Below, piece after piece: positions 50,527-62,800 of a DNA stretch of 64,000 bases. Source of the stretch: Stropharia rugosoannulata (lineage: Eukaryota; Basidiomycota; Agaricomycetes; Agaricales; Strophariaceae); assembly GCA_028532985.1 (NCBI GenBank), contig JANCIK010000005.1, forward strand, positions 3,696,914 through 3,760,913, read 5' to 3'. The translations under genes and the position numbers were made by a program. Numbering within the stretch: position 1 is the stretch's first letter; each line of letters starts with the position of its first letter. A model generated the notes under the pieces. That model searched no databases, was not told the DNA's origin, and was given only the letters and a program-made list of their open reading frames with translations.

Positions 50527-51779
50527 GGGGATATTTACATTATTGGAACACAGTGGATCTAGTGGTTGTTACTTAATGATACTGTTAATGCTATTCAGAA
50601 TTTATTTATTGTACTTGCAAGCACTCTACAATACTCGTGCCCGCCGTTTGGCGGAGCGGAGGAGAGGACGGGACCATGGATCCGGTGCTCGCTTACTTGG
50701 TGACGCACTACGCCCGTGACCCTGCAGACTCACTTGGTTCCTTTCCACCATCACTCTCTCATTCAGGTACGAATACTCCGCTTTTCTTCAGCTCCCTCTT
50801 CTCCTCCTCATCTGCTCTGCTCACGTCCTCTCTCAGCCGGCTCACTTTCATTGGTTCAGAATCAACCCGAATCCAAACAGGTGAGTACTAGCAAGCTCTG
50901 GTGGTCTGAACTCTACTGTCATGTCATGTTGAATCTTGCAGGTGCTGCTCGTTCTCGTCGTTTGATACAGACGTCGTCTATTATGACGACGAGCTGGCAT
51001 ACGAGCTTGTGCCTGAGGATGTCCGCTCTCGGTTGTCATAGTTGACTACATCAACCTCTATGAGGCGGAAGACTCGATTCACGGTGAGTACCAACGTAAA
51101 CTTTCAAATAAAATATCGTTGACATGAGCTGGCGCGAGGGTACAATTCTTCCAGGTAGGTCGTACTAGAACACAGCCGGGCGCTGTTGACCAATAGCCTC
51201 GTCGTCGTGGGGTATGTCGAGCGCAAAACATGCACCAGCACATTGACAGCGGCGCATGAGCTGGCCAAGAACATACTCCTAGTGAACATTACAATGTGGG
51301 ATTTGGTCTAGTCACTTCGAGTTACATTGATCGTTGACCCCCACGTACATTTTTCAAGATGATTTTAGTGCTAAATTACTATGTCCAGCGGGGTGGGCCC
51401 ATGCAAGGAGCAGTGCCTATTAGCGAGCGCTGTGGGGACTGTCCCCAGCTACGCACACAGAAGCAGTTTAGGGAGGAAGTGTGTCAGGACACCAAAAAAT
51501 CGTCTATCCGTCGAACGGGTGCGTCCCTTCCTCCCACATCTCGACTGTTGCTTATTTCATGACAGATCGTTTGTACTCATCGCTGTCACTGGGCGAGTCC
51601 TGCTCACCCGAACGGCTGCCACCCGTCTCCCCATTGACCCTTGCATTTACCGTCTTGAGCCCCAGGAATACAAACATCGGACGGACTCGCAACTCGGTCA
51701 ACCCTGTCCTCCCTCCCTTAACCTCTCTCTTCCCCTCCGCCACATCGTAAGCCGCGTTTTTTATACCCGAAACCCTCCT
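50527..51779. other. Region with possible 5' remnants of the following gene
   Basis: A piece reading CSFSSFDTDVVYYDDELAYELVPEDVRSR (about 50945-51030) ends in a frame break followed by VDYINLYEAEDSI. A second piece reads VVLEHSRALLTNSLVVVGYVERK near 51150-51225. Both look like coding remnants, perhaps the extracellular part of the membrane protein that follows. No family recognised. Confidence 0.35.
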
Positions 51780-52949
51780 TGACAAGTTGCCATTGCATCA
51801 GGTCCATCTCCACTTCGTCAACGGCGGCTCCGTAAGTACTATCATCAACTTCTTCATCATCCCACTGATGATTCTGATCAGGACCGGACACACACACACA
51901 CCTTCGTACGTCACCATTCCGCCTGGCTAACATCCTGATATAACACTCAAACCAAGCCATCTGCTTCTCCTCAGCTCGTCCCCGACGCCCATTTCCGCGA
52001 TCAACCAGCGCCGCACCAACTTCGCTGCAGTTGTCGGGGGCATCCTTGGTGCTCTCCTCTTCCTCGCTCTCGCGGTCCTGCTTGTATTTATCCACCGCCG
52101 CCGTATGGCTGCACGCAAGCGCCTCGCCTTCCACCGTGACATGCTCGTCTCCGGCGCCATGGCCCAGCGCCGTCTCTCCCGTGCCCTAGTGAGACCTTCG
52201 CCAGCGACGTCGAGCGCGGTATATCACCGATATCATCTTCTGCGGCTGTGAGAGGGCAGGTCTTCAGTGCACTCGGCCGCGGTGAACTCCAGAACAACGA
52301 TGCACTAAGAACCGCACCGGTGCCCGTGCCTACTACCCCGACCCCGCCTCCGCTCGGTACAGGCCACATCGTCCCGCCGCCCAAGGGCCCCCGACCGCCC
52401 GGATCCGCGCCGCTCTTCACTTAGCGCCAGCTGCGCCCCGTCCTCGCGCCCATCATCGCTCCACTCCCCATCTCCGCCACCACAGGGTGCTTTCCCTGCT
52501 CCGGACCCGGTACCGCAGGCGCGCCTCTCTCCGCCGCTCTAGGCTCCGCGGCACTTGCACCCTCACGCACGCCGTCCCCGCCTACACCCATAACCAGTGC
52601 AGACGCACTGGCACTTGCCATGGCTGGCACCCCGACCCTGGCCTTCTCCCGCGGAGCAACACCCCGACAACAGGAGATCCACACGCGGCTTGCCTTGCTG
52701 CGCAGGCAGATGGCCAACCTGCAGCTCGAGCTCGAGAGTATGAGTGTGAGCACGGTGCGCACGCCTGTTACCGCGGGCACTGCGCGGACATCGGCGAGTG
52801 GGCCTGTTGGGCGGGCGGCAGAGATCCTTGCTGCGTTGGAGGATATGGCTAGGGCTTTTATCTGGCATCGCGAGCAGGACGGCAGTACGTGGGCGATGCT
52901 TGAGTCGGAGGTCAGGCCCGCGGGGTGGGCGAGGTATATGCGGCCGTGA
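51780..52949 (+). pseudogene. Single-pass membrane protein with coiled-coil tail (decayed)
   Basis: After extracellular-looking exons (FVNGGS, DRTHTHTF) comes a transmembrane span VVGGILGALLFLALAVLLVF with HRRRMAARKRLAFHRDML. A Pro-rich cytoplasmic part leads to a tail with PTLAFSRGATPRQQE and the coiled coil RLALLRRQMANLQLELESM, ending with a stop at about 52947. The architecture resembles fungal single-pass sensor-like proteins with an extracellular module, one TM and a coiled coil. The frame shifts just after the TM region (near 52180) and a TAG interrupts the tail frame at 52422-52424. A related fragment lies at 48690-49025 and a 20-codon one at 22140. Confidence 0.65.
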
Positions 52950-53308
52950 CGCGATAGGTACCCGTTGGTGGTCGAGTTTATGTAGGGAGATGTTTAATGA
53001 CGAAATACGAAGTCCTTTTTCTCAGATATCCTTCGGAGCCAGCTATGCCAATTGAGTAGGTGTGTCGACGGTAGCCTAATTTAATATATTGTGTTTGTTC
53101 TCCTTCGCGGGACTGGTCCTCCTGCTGTGTGCGAGGATTAACCGGCGATTGGATTCCAAGTGCACTGAATAGCTTCACGGGGAGATACTCCATCCTAGGA
53201 GTGTCCGCAAATTGACCCCATCCTTTATAATTTCAGGAGCCCGATTAAATCGTAGCGCATACTTCACGGGATAGCAGTAAATAGAGAGAAGCTTGACTCT
53301 ATACCTAT

Positions 53309-53390
53309 GCCCCCGCTCCGCGGGGGCATGGGTTATGGGCCCAAACGGTAGCCGTGGGAACCAATCTGATTGCAGATTCGGATTCCCACG
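53309..53390. other. Two hairpins at the left edge of the outer unit
   Basis: GCCCCCGCTCCGCGGGGGC (53309-53327) and CGTGGGAA...ATTCCCACG (53353-53390). Compared with the inner copy the stems are kept while loop bases differ, as expected if the fold matters. Confidence 0.7.
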
Positions 53391-53459
53391 CCTTGAAAAC
53401 CCCCATATGATGTCTCACAACATTTTATTTGTTTGTTTTACGAGTTGTACAAATAAAAT

Positions 53460-54330
53460 ACTGTAAGGCTGCGTGGCAGGCTCACCGGCAATTCCCGCCA
53501 CGCGTCGCCGCCACGCCGGCAGCTCACGGCATATCTTGCCACGCTTTATGCCGAACATGGCGTAGTCGGCAACACCGGCTACTTCATTGCCATGCACGGC
53601 TTTCATGTGCCAGCCACGCAAGGCTCCTGCCACGCACGGCAGCAACGCAGCGCGTGGCCAGCAGCCGGCTATCTCACAGCCGGTTATCCGACCACGCCAC
53701 GCCACGCCCAACGTCGCCGCCACGCAGCCTGCTCCTCTGTCCCGCCCCGCCACGCATCCCGCCCCGCCACGCATCAGCCACGCAGCGACATCCGCCACGC
53801 CGCCTTGCCACGCAGCCTCCACGCCCAGCCCCGCCCGTACCCGCCCCGCTTCGCCATGCAGCCACGCAGCTACCCCGCCACGCACTCAGCCACGCTCACC
53901 CCCTCACCTCAACGCTGCCATGCTGCATGGCTGGCTCGTCCCCTGCCCCGGCCGTCACACAGCCGTACGTCCACGCAACGACGCAGCCACGCATCCGCGC
54001 CGCCGCTCACCCTTGCCACGCAGCCACGCAAACGCACATCCCGCGACGCCACGCACGCATGCCATACGCCCACCCTGCCACGCCCCACGCACGCACGCCC
54101 ATCATGCGCCCACCCGCCATTCACCATGCAGTCCGCCACGCATGGTCGCCATGCACGCTCACCACGCACACTCACCCGCCATGCGCCTACCCGCCAACGC
54201 CAGCCATGCATCCCCTGCCACGCACGCACGCCGCCCACCCGCCTGTTCCGTGAAACCTAGCGATGCGCACGCAGTCAACCACGCATATATTTTTGCCATT
54301 CGTTGCCGCCTTCACCCGCATACCTGCACG
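53460..54330 (+). repeat. CCACGC-rich low-complexity tract, outer copy
   Basis: Same composition and order as in the inner unit, with substitutions and small indels spread evenly over all codon positions of any frame. That pattern argues against selection on a protein. Confidence 0.75.
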
Positions 54331-55164
54331 CAGGTTTTGCATCCTGTGCACGCGGACTCGGTGCTCCCCACCCACGCTGCCCGCGCCCAACGTCCCCCGT
54401 CCGGTCTCAGTTTGTCACACCCGTGGCTGTTCCGTTCCGGGGGTCACACGCACTGTGACGGATCCATGCCTCTTTTCCTCGTACCCCCACCACGCCGTCA
54501 CTCTCCCCTTTACCCAACATCACCACCCTTTGCATCGGTCATGCCAACGGAAAGGTGTAGAAGCAAAGCCGGCTGGCTGCGTTGTCCCCCTCCCCCAGTC
54601 TCTAACCAGGGACTTACCGGCCTTCGTCTTCAGCCGCCCAGCCTCGAAACGGTTCGGGCAACAAGGCAACGACGTATCAGGGGAAGATGGGAGATAAACC
54701 CTTGGGTTTGGGGTTCAAGGTGAGTGTATTCTATGAAAACTTTTTACACTGCATGTGGTTACTTTGCGTCACCCGCCCTTCTTACATCCCATCTTCATTC
54801 AGGACCCTCATCCCAGGCACTACATAGCGGGCTGCGCCGCTCCCTGCATACTCTTTCCGCCCCTCCGTACATGGTCCGCCTCCCTCGAATCGCCTACCTG
54901 GCCACCGAATCCCTGCCATCGACGTACTCTCATTCCCCCTGCCCAACGCCTAAACCCGCGCATTCCGCGTTACAACGGACGTGAGCACCTTTCCTTCTTA
55001 CCCTCACCTTGCCGTCCCTCATCCATGAACCACGCCGCTGCCTTCAGCCGTCCTCTCAATTGATCGATCTCGATACTGCCCACCTGAACTCACCCCTCCC
55101 TTTCCCCTCCTCCGGTTCCTTACCAGGAGCTTTTCGACCTTCGTTCTCAGCCGGGCAGCCTCAA

Positions 55165-55245
55165 TCAAGTCCCTATGGCAAGCGTTCAGGATATAGAGGG
55201 CATGGAAGCATTGATGGATAATCTAATGGGGCATGGGTTTACGAG
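55165..55245 (+). other. Conserved exon-like segment upstream of the helicase
   Basis: An ATG is followed by the frame MASVQDIEGMEALMDNLMGHGFTR and a perfect GTGAGT donor. The inner copy (about 44643-44712) reads MTSIQDIEGMAVLMDNLMGHGFTR with the same donor. It looks like a first coding exon, or the first exon of a longer helicase transcript. The next exon is unclear. Confidence 0.4.
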
Positions 55246-56813
55246 GTGAGTGGGTTCTGGTTATTCTCGCTTCTACGTTTCTGTTACTTACCTTGCACCC
55301 CGGTCCCCACCCTCGCTGGCCTCATCCCCTCCAATCCACATAACGTAGACCCAGAAACCGCATGGACGTTACCGCTGTGAGCAACGGTAGGCGATGCCTG
55401 CCTTGTCCCTTCCCACCAGGCCACCCTTCCCACATAGGCCCATACCCGTACCCTGCCTTTGCTCGCCATCGATGCGGCGTCAAGCTTTCATTGCCGCTTC
55501 CTTGGCACCCTCCGTCTGCACGCCATCTCGACTCTGTCCCGCTGCATCCCACATCAACGTCTGCATTACCCCCACCCGGCCACTATTATCGCGCGGCTCC
55601 TGGAATGACTGCACAAGCAGCTGGCAGGGAGCCCCCATATCAAGCAGCACCCCTCCACTTCTTCAACTGAAGGCTTCAGTACAGTCCCCTTCGACGTCGC
55701 TACTTCCACTCACGGAGGCGGAACGGCGTTGAGACCTCGCAGCGGCAACTCCACCTACTGTACACTCTAAGTACGTATACCATATCCGTAGCAGTAAAAA
55801 TATATCCGTTTATTTTCTTGCCCTGTCCCCTACGCCCCTTGTCTGACCTGTGTTTGTGCAGGTGTGATTATGTGACATGAACGTAGGGTTTTTAAAATGC
55901 ATGCCCCTTCTACTTTGCCTGCACCCGGTGCAAACGCGTACGGCTCTTTCAGGTCATACGTCTGCAGCAGCTACGCATCGGCGCATACTGCAAGTTACCG
56001 CATCAGCAGGCTCTGTTTTCCTTTTGCTTTAGTTACAACATTATCCCTCTCGCTTGCACCCAACTCAGACGTAGCAGCCGTCAGCATATGTCAAATAAAT
56101 ATCAGAAATTGCTTCGTCAGCAGAAGCTCAACATCTACTAACAAGCCCCAGTTCCCGCCCCCACAGCAGCCAGATCTGCAGCAAGCCTACGTTCCTCGTA
56201 TCGCTTGTACCGATCTTGCTCATCTTGAGAGATCTCGGGCGACGGTACCTGCTTCCGGCCAGCCCGAGGAGATCTGGGTGCCTTCTCGGACGCGACCTCA
56301 TCCAGACATCGTCTTCTCGCCGTGTCAACACCGACGCAAGTATCAACCTCCGAGGACCAACTAAGGACGTCGCTCCTGCACTTGCGTTGCCCGAACTTAA
56401 GTCTTTACAAGGTTTACTTTCTTTATTCTACTGAAGTAAACATATATACTTAATATACATTGCTTAATAGCGTTGATATAATATGTCCAGCGTATATTCA
56501 TGTACCTGGTACATCAAATCATCCTACATCAAGAACCATCGAGACGCGCGTAGCAACAAGGGTGATCCCTCTGCTACGCATAGTAATGCCTGCCAGTCGA
56601 CGCGACCGCCCTATGTCCGGGATTCGCAGAACCGTAGGACGACGCGCGACCGTTCAAGGGTGTATAGCGACCTTTCCTCGTTTCGTGCCTTGTTTCTCGC
56701 TCCCATTCTACGGTGTCTCCCCTCGCTCATTTTCTACGGTGTCTCCCCCTGGTCCATCATCTCTGGCACAGTTACACACCTGGTATCGAACCGGTGTCTA
56801 ATTGTCGTCAACG

Positions 56814-59800
56814 ATGCCCGCCAACAACGACAAATACCTTAAACGCTTGAAGCAGAAAACCTTGCTGGTGAAATATCCGCACCTCGACTTCAAAGTTGAG
56901 CTTACGCGTAATGCAAACGACATGTTCCAATGCATCGCCCCCGGATGCACGGTTGTCTACAAGGATCCACAGAGCATGAAGGTATGTCTCGTCTGTTTTC
57001 ATTCAGACTATAGATTCTGTAGATAACCTTCCTCCCAGCGTCATGTAGACTCGGCGCACGGTTCGCAGACGCCTACTAAAGCTGTGAATTCGACCTCGGG
57101 GCTCGTAAATTCGTCTACAGGTACGGTAATTATTTATCTATAACGACATATGCCTAATGCAAAGTTGTAGGTACATCAGCCCCTACTCCTACGGACGAAG
57201 CAGCAGCATGCACCCCTGCAAACCGTGGCTCTTTCTCTGGTACGTGATATTTAATATATATGCTTCGTTCTTTATGTATTAATCGATTTACCAGGCGGTA
57301 AATCGACCGCGTCTGCTGCAAACCAAGCCCCGTCTGCGGCTCCAACTCCAACGCATGCAGTTAAACCTGGTACGTAGTTTTTACATTCAACAGCAACCCA
57401 AGTAACGAGCCCTCCCTGCAGCGCCCCAGCCCATCGTCGATCTCGACTTTTCATCTCCGGACCAGTCGCGCTCAGTGTCGCCGAGCTCGGAATGCTCTGA
57501 TATCTATGTAACAGACACCGAACCTCGCTACTTCAGGCGCCTGCGACAACCGTTCCTCCCCCTGCTGGCTCGCCTATGAAAGAACACGATGCATCTGAAG
57601 TGGAGTACTCGTCGTACATACCTGTGCCCACCAAGAACACGGTCCTTTCTCATCCCATGTACAACTTTGAAGCATTGGCGATAGCCATCGATACTGGGCT
57701 GAACGTCGTCATCTGTACCATCTGCCAGCGCGCCATAGAGCCGCAAACAATTACCGACCACGCCAATGGACACAACCCGTTCTATACGGCCCCCGTCGAC
57801 ATGGACAACGCTCTTATTCGCGAGTTCGAGCTTTTGCCGCTCGCCAAGTTAGTTATCCATCCGAGAGGATTCAGCCCATATTCGCTGTCCCTATCGAGCC
57901 AGACCTTCTCTACTTCTGCGGCGAGTGCTTCAGGTGTTACAAAACGAGGGCGGCGCTGTCCAGTCACCAATCAAATCTTGACCGCTGTGGCTACGTTGCT
58001 CTTGAAGACCGCATTCACTACACATACCCTGCGCAGATCTTACATCACGGCCAGAGCCGTCACTACTTTCCTGTCGACGTCTCGAACCTGAGCACCTCTG
58101 CTCCTGATCCTAACGTTCTCCGCAGCATGTTCAAGCGCCAGTGCTCGACAACAGATTATAGCGCACTCCCTTTGCGCGAGGATGACGATTCGCTCAATAC
58201 GGGATCCTTTTTTTATAACCAGAACTGGATGGACGCCATTAGTGGCTATACTCCAGAGGAGCTCATCGAAGCTACCCGCCTACCTGATGCCGAGTCAGAG
58301 CCGTGGGGTACTGCTCTACAGCAAGCGTCACGTCGCTACATGGCGCTGATCCAGACCACGCTCTTGAGGCAGCGCGGCTACGGTTTAACAGAGAAGCTCG
58401 CACAGTTTTACCCAGAGTACGTCGTCTACTTTACAATTAAATATATAATACTTATGTGATATCAGTGTCGATCCCGGGAAGCATGATCTTCGTACGCTTC
58501 AGAAAGACTCGCAGCGCAAATACGGCGACAAGTTATGCCGTCTTCTATTCAGTATTCTGCGCACCATAGCTGATGAGGAGGGATCACTTCTTTGTCGTCT
58601 GTTCCCTGCTCTTGACCAGGCGCAGATCGATATTCTCCATGCTTTGTCTGTTGCTCTTCACGCTGGAGACCACGACTCAATAGATCTACACTTTCACCAG
58701 TCGTGCTACGCCATCTTTGCACATGAACGCCACATGTACGAATGCAGCAAAGATCTCGGGCGCTTCTTCTCGCCCGTCCCCCTTTTCCTCGTGTATTCAT
58801 CTGTCAAGCCCCACGGATCATTTCAGCAGGCGTCAGAGATCACAGGGACCTGTGCCGCCCTCGAATATTGCATTCGTGGGAACATACTTATCGAGGTCGA
58901 CAAGGTATCTTCTGGAGCGAACATTTCCTCCTTTGAGTGAGTTCGTCATATTACATGTTTGTTTATCATCTGCTAATTAATAACAGAGCACTTGCTCCAC
59001 TTGAGCGGTTCCTACATACGATGCACGAGACCCCGATGAGCTTTATATGTAATGCTCATCGTATCTTGAAAGGCATCGGCGAAACCGAAGTCAACAACAG
59101 TGATTTTCACCTGTCTGACTCTCTTGGCCGCGAAGTCACATACAAGGGCAATGTTCTTCGAACCACGGACATTAAACGCATGCACGATAACGAGCTCATA
59201 AACTTTAGGCAGCTCATCGAGCAGGATATCTTCTGCGGCGATGAAATCCCCAGCTATTGTCGCCCCTCGTTCGTAATTGACCAGCTTGTTGACCATGCGA
59301 ACAATGCCGCGGCCGGTTATTCCTTCATCGACGACCCACGGAATGGCTTTGATGCCTACCGCACTTCGTATGGCCAATGGCTTCTGTCTGACCCCGAACG
59401 GGCGGCGACATACACCTTTCATCACGAGGGAAAGCTACACTGGAAGAGCGAGCCCGCTTGCGCCCTTCTTCAGCGCCTCGAGTCTATCCAGGGCAAGCTT
59501 GCTGTTGGGGCAGTATACTCTGCGCTTCTGATCCCCAGGGCGTCCGAGATCGCTCGCCTACTTCTTCGCAACACCTCTTCAGCAGAGCGGAACCTTCGCA
59601 TTGAGAACCATCGGCTGGCATTTGTTTCTTTGCAAGACAAAACGACGCACCGCTTTAATCGCAAGGCGTATGTTCCGCACCCTGTAACAGATGACTGGGC
59701 AAACGAGTTGATCAACTTCCTCGTTATCATTCGCCCTTTTATGGAATTCCTTGTCAAGTCGCTTATGGACGACGACGTTCTTAATCGCTACCGCTTCCAG

Positions 59801-62800
59801 CTCTGGCCAGGTCTGCAGTCAACGATGTCTGGTGAGAAATTCAGCAACCTCGCTGCCGAGATCACGACGCCGTACTTTGGCATTGACCTTCGCCCCCTGC
59901 GCTTCCGCTCTTTCATGACAGCCTTATCTCACTACGTACCCGATGCTCGTAATTACTTCAGCACGTCAGACTCGTACACCGATCTTGCCATGATGCACGG
60001 CACTGATATGGCCAATCGTCGCTACGGACGGCGGGACGAGCAGCACAAGTCCGCGGATAAGCGGATCATCGACGGAGCCATCCGTGCAGCACTCAAAATG
60101 CAGAAGCACGTCGGGATAGGTCAAGGCCGCGCTCCTGAGCCGTCTCCGCCTGATAGCTCGCAGAATCAAGGCAATAGTAGTATGTTTATCGTTATTATTA
60201 CTTTAATATATACTCATGTATGTTATACTACCAGATGCTCCTCTAACAGAGAAGCTTATCGACGCCGTTTCGGACGGTGTCAGCAAGATTGTCCTTGATA
60301 CGCTCGAGGAGCGCCTCAAGGAGGCTTCGTTCAATGGTATGGCCAACGCCATCGCACGGTTTATCCCCAAAACCGTTACGTCTGCCGACGATAACGATCC
60401 GCACGCTCCCTCGCTTATATCGCCCCATCCCTCCCTGCTTGTGCATTTGCGCGAGTTCTTAGACGACCCCAATGCCAAATTTACCTGTGCGGAGCAGGCG
60501 CTACTCTTGGAGCTAATGTGTAGGGGCGAAGAGAGTATCCTCGGTGTTCTAGGCACCGGGAAGGGGAAGACGCTTCTCATTCTGTTGTATGCTTGGTTAT
60601 TCCGCTCACGAGGGACAACCGTTGTTGTCCTACCTCTCTCTGCTCTACACAACGACTTTGCACGTCGTGCTCGCGAGCACAACCTCACGGCTTCCCAGTG
60701 GACTCCGAACGGCAAATTTAACGCTGCTGCCACGCTGGTTTATGTTGCTGTCGAGCATTTACAAAATGCAACATTTAAATCGTATGTTCTCTGGTCTTAT
60801 TTAAATATACCTCACTTATTCAACGGTCTATAGCTACTTGTGTACGCTCGAGGCGTCGAAACGGCTCAACATAATCATCTTCGACGAGATACACAAGGTT
60901 CTCACGGATCAAAGCTACCGCAAGTGCTTTTCCTCGACGCTGAATCTCGTCAGCACTCCAATCATCGGACTGAGCGGCTCCATTCTCGCGAGGCACTCGA
61001 CAACTTTACAGCGCCACAAATACCACCTGGCGCGTCGTCCGGTCTTGCGTCCGCCCGAGCTTGGGTACGAAATTCACGTATTGCGAGGGTGAGATTCTAC
61101 TGGATCGCGTTGCAGCCGATGTCAAGGAAATAGCACAAAGGCTCAAACCTCACGAGCGCATGATCGTGTTCTGTCAGACTCGCGACGATGCAGAGCAATT
61201 GGCTGCGAACCTCGGAGTCGAACCTTTTGTTAGTGGCAACAACGAAACCAATGACGAGACCATGGCCCGTTTTCTCTCCGGCAACGACGCCATTATTGTC
61301 GCAACAAGTGTTCTCGGTTGCGGGTTTGACCACCCTTACGTCAAGGTCGTCGTACACGCAAAGCCTGCCTGGTCTGTGGTTGACCAGTATCAGCAGGAGT
61401 CTCGCGGTGGCCGTGATGGACAACCGGCTCTATGCATCACCTATGTCCCCTTCGAGCCTTATTTGTCCCCCTACAATGCCTTCGGCACTGACCACATCAC
61501 TGAATGGGTTGCCACTCACAAAATTCAGTGCCTTCGTATCATACCCACCCGCGCTATTGACGGAGTAGCCATTACCTGTATGCTCATCCCAGGTGCGACA
61601 CTTTGCGCGTACTGCAGGGAGTGCCTCCTACAACCGTTTACCACCCTTTTTATCAACATTGCCATGCCTCAATTCGATGCCGACAGCCAATCCGTGCGAG
61701 GTAGCGTGCCGCTCTCTGTTCACACTTCGTCTGCTTTGCGCTCCAGGTCGTCTCCTGATTTGCTGTCCCCGGTACCCGAAGATACACCTGGTGAAGATAT
61801 CTTTATCTCTCTGGCATCGTTCGACGATAGGTAAGTAGTTCTTAAATGTATATATGTGGTTTCTTACTCATTACTTTGCGTATAGCGACTTTACAATTAC
61901 GCCGTCCACATCTCAGTTTATCATTCCCGCTATTACGTCCCCTGCCACCGCTACGAACAAGCGTAGTTCCCTGGATGAATCCTCTGCCAGTAAACGCGTC
62001 CGACTATCCAATCCGTCTCCCCCGCGTGGTACCAGCGCTGCCTCAAAGGCTGCTCCTGCAAAGAAGCCTCCGTTCTATGGAGGCCTTTCTTCAAGGACGC
62101 CCAGCTCCCAGTTGAATTCGGCAAAACCTCGCAGTGCATCGTATGCACCCCAGACTCAGACGTCTGCCCCAGTTCCGGGAAGCTCGCGCTCTGCGAGCTC
62201 GGCTTTCAAACCGCCGTCTGGATCTCAAAAACGTACGCCAAGTTCCTCGAGTGCTAAGACGTCTATGCCACCTCCCCCGGTCCCGCACTCTCGCCCGCCA
62301 CGGGCCCCCCAATCTCGCCCGCCCACTGCTCAGTCCACAAATTCCGGGCGCATGAGTGTCGCCTCCATGGGTTCAAATGCAATATCGTCCCCTCCGCAAC
62401 AGCGTACACAGCATCGACAGACGCCGCAGCCACCGCCACCATCCACAGCCCAATCGACCCCCTCTGGACGGATGAGCACCTCATCCTCTGCATCTAGGCC
62501 CCAGGACCGAGACCTTTTGCTGCCCCCTTCCCCTTTCGATCGCGGCACCCCCTCAGTTATGGCGAGGGTCGATAGTGCTCGCGCTCTCACAAGCGATGCA
62601 CGCTTCGAGCGCAACATCGTGAAACCCATGATCGCTGCCCTCGACCGTGTTTCAAAGGATGCATGTATTACTTGCATCTGTCTTGGGCGCGACTGGAAGC
62701 GTTTCCCCCACCACCACGACCACTGCACCGTTTCCGCGTCTGAAGGGTTTATGAGTTGGAAGACGGATGCGAAGTTTATTGCGTTCAAAAAGGTCGTGAA

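Larger units (their letters stand above)
53299..57455 (+). repeat. Subtelomeric duplicated unit, outer copy
   Basis: This is the partner of 42711-47003. It starts with the same CTATACCTATGCCCCC and hairpins, and continues without a break into the rest of the helicase gene. Compared with the inner copy it lacks about 30 bases near 53490 and about 80 bases near 55350, and it keeps the open first exon. The two starts are 10.6 kb apart. Confidence 0.92.
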
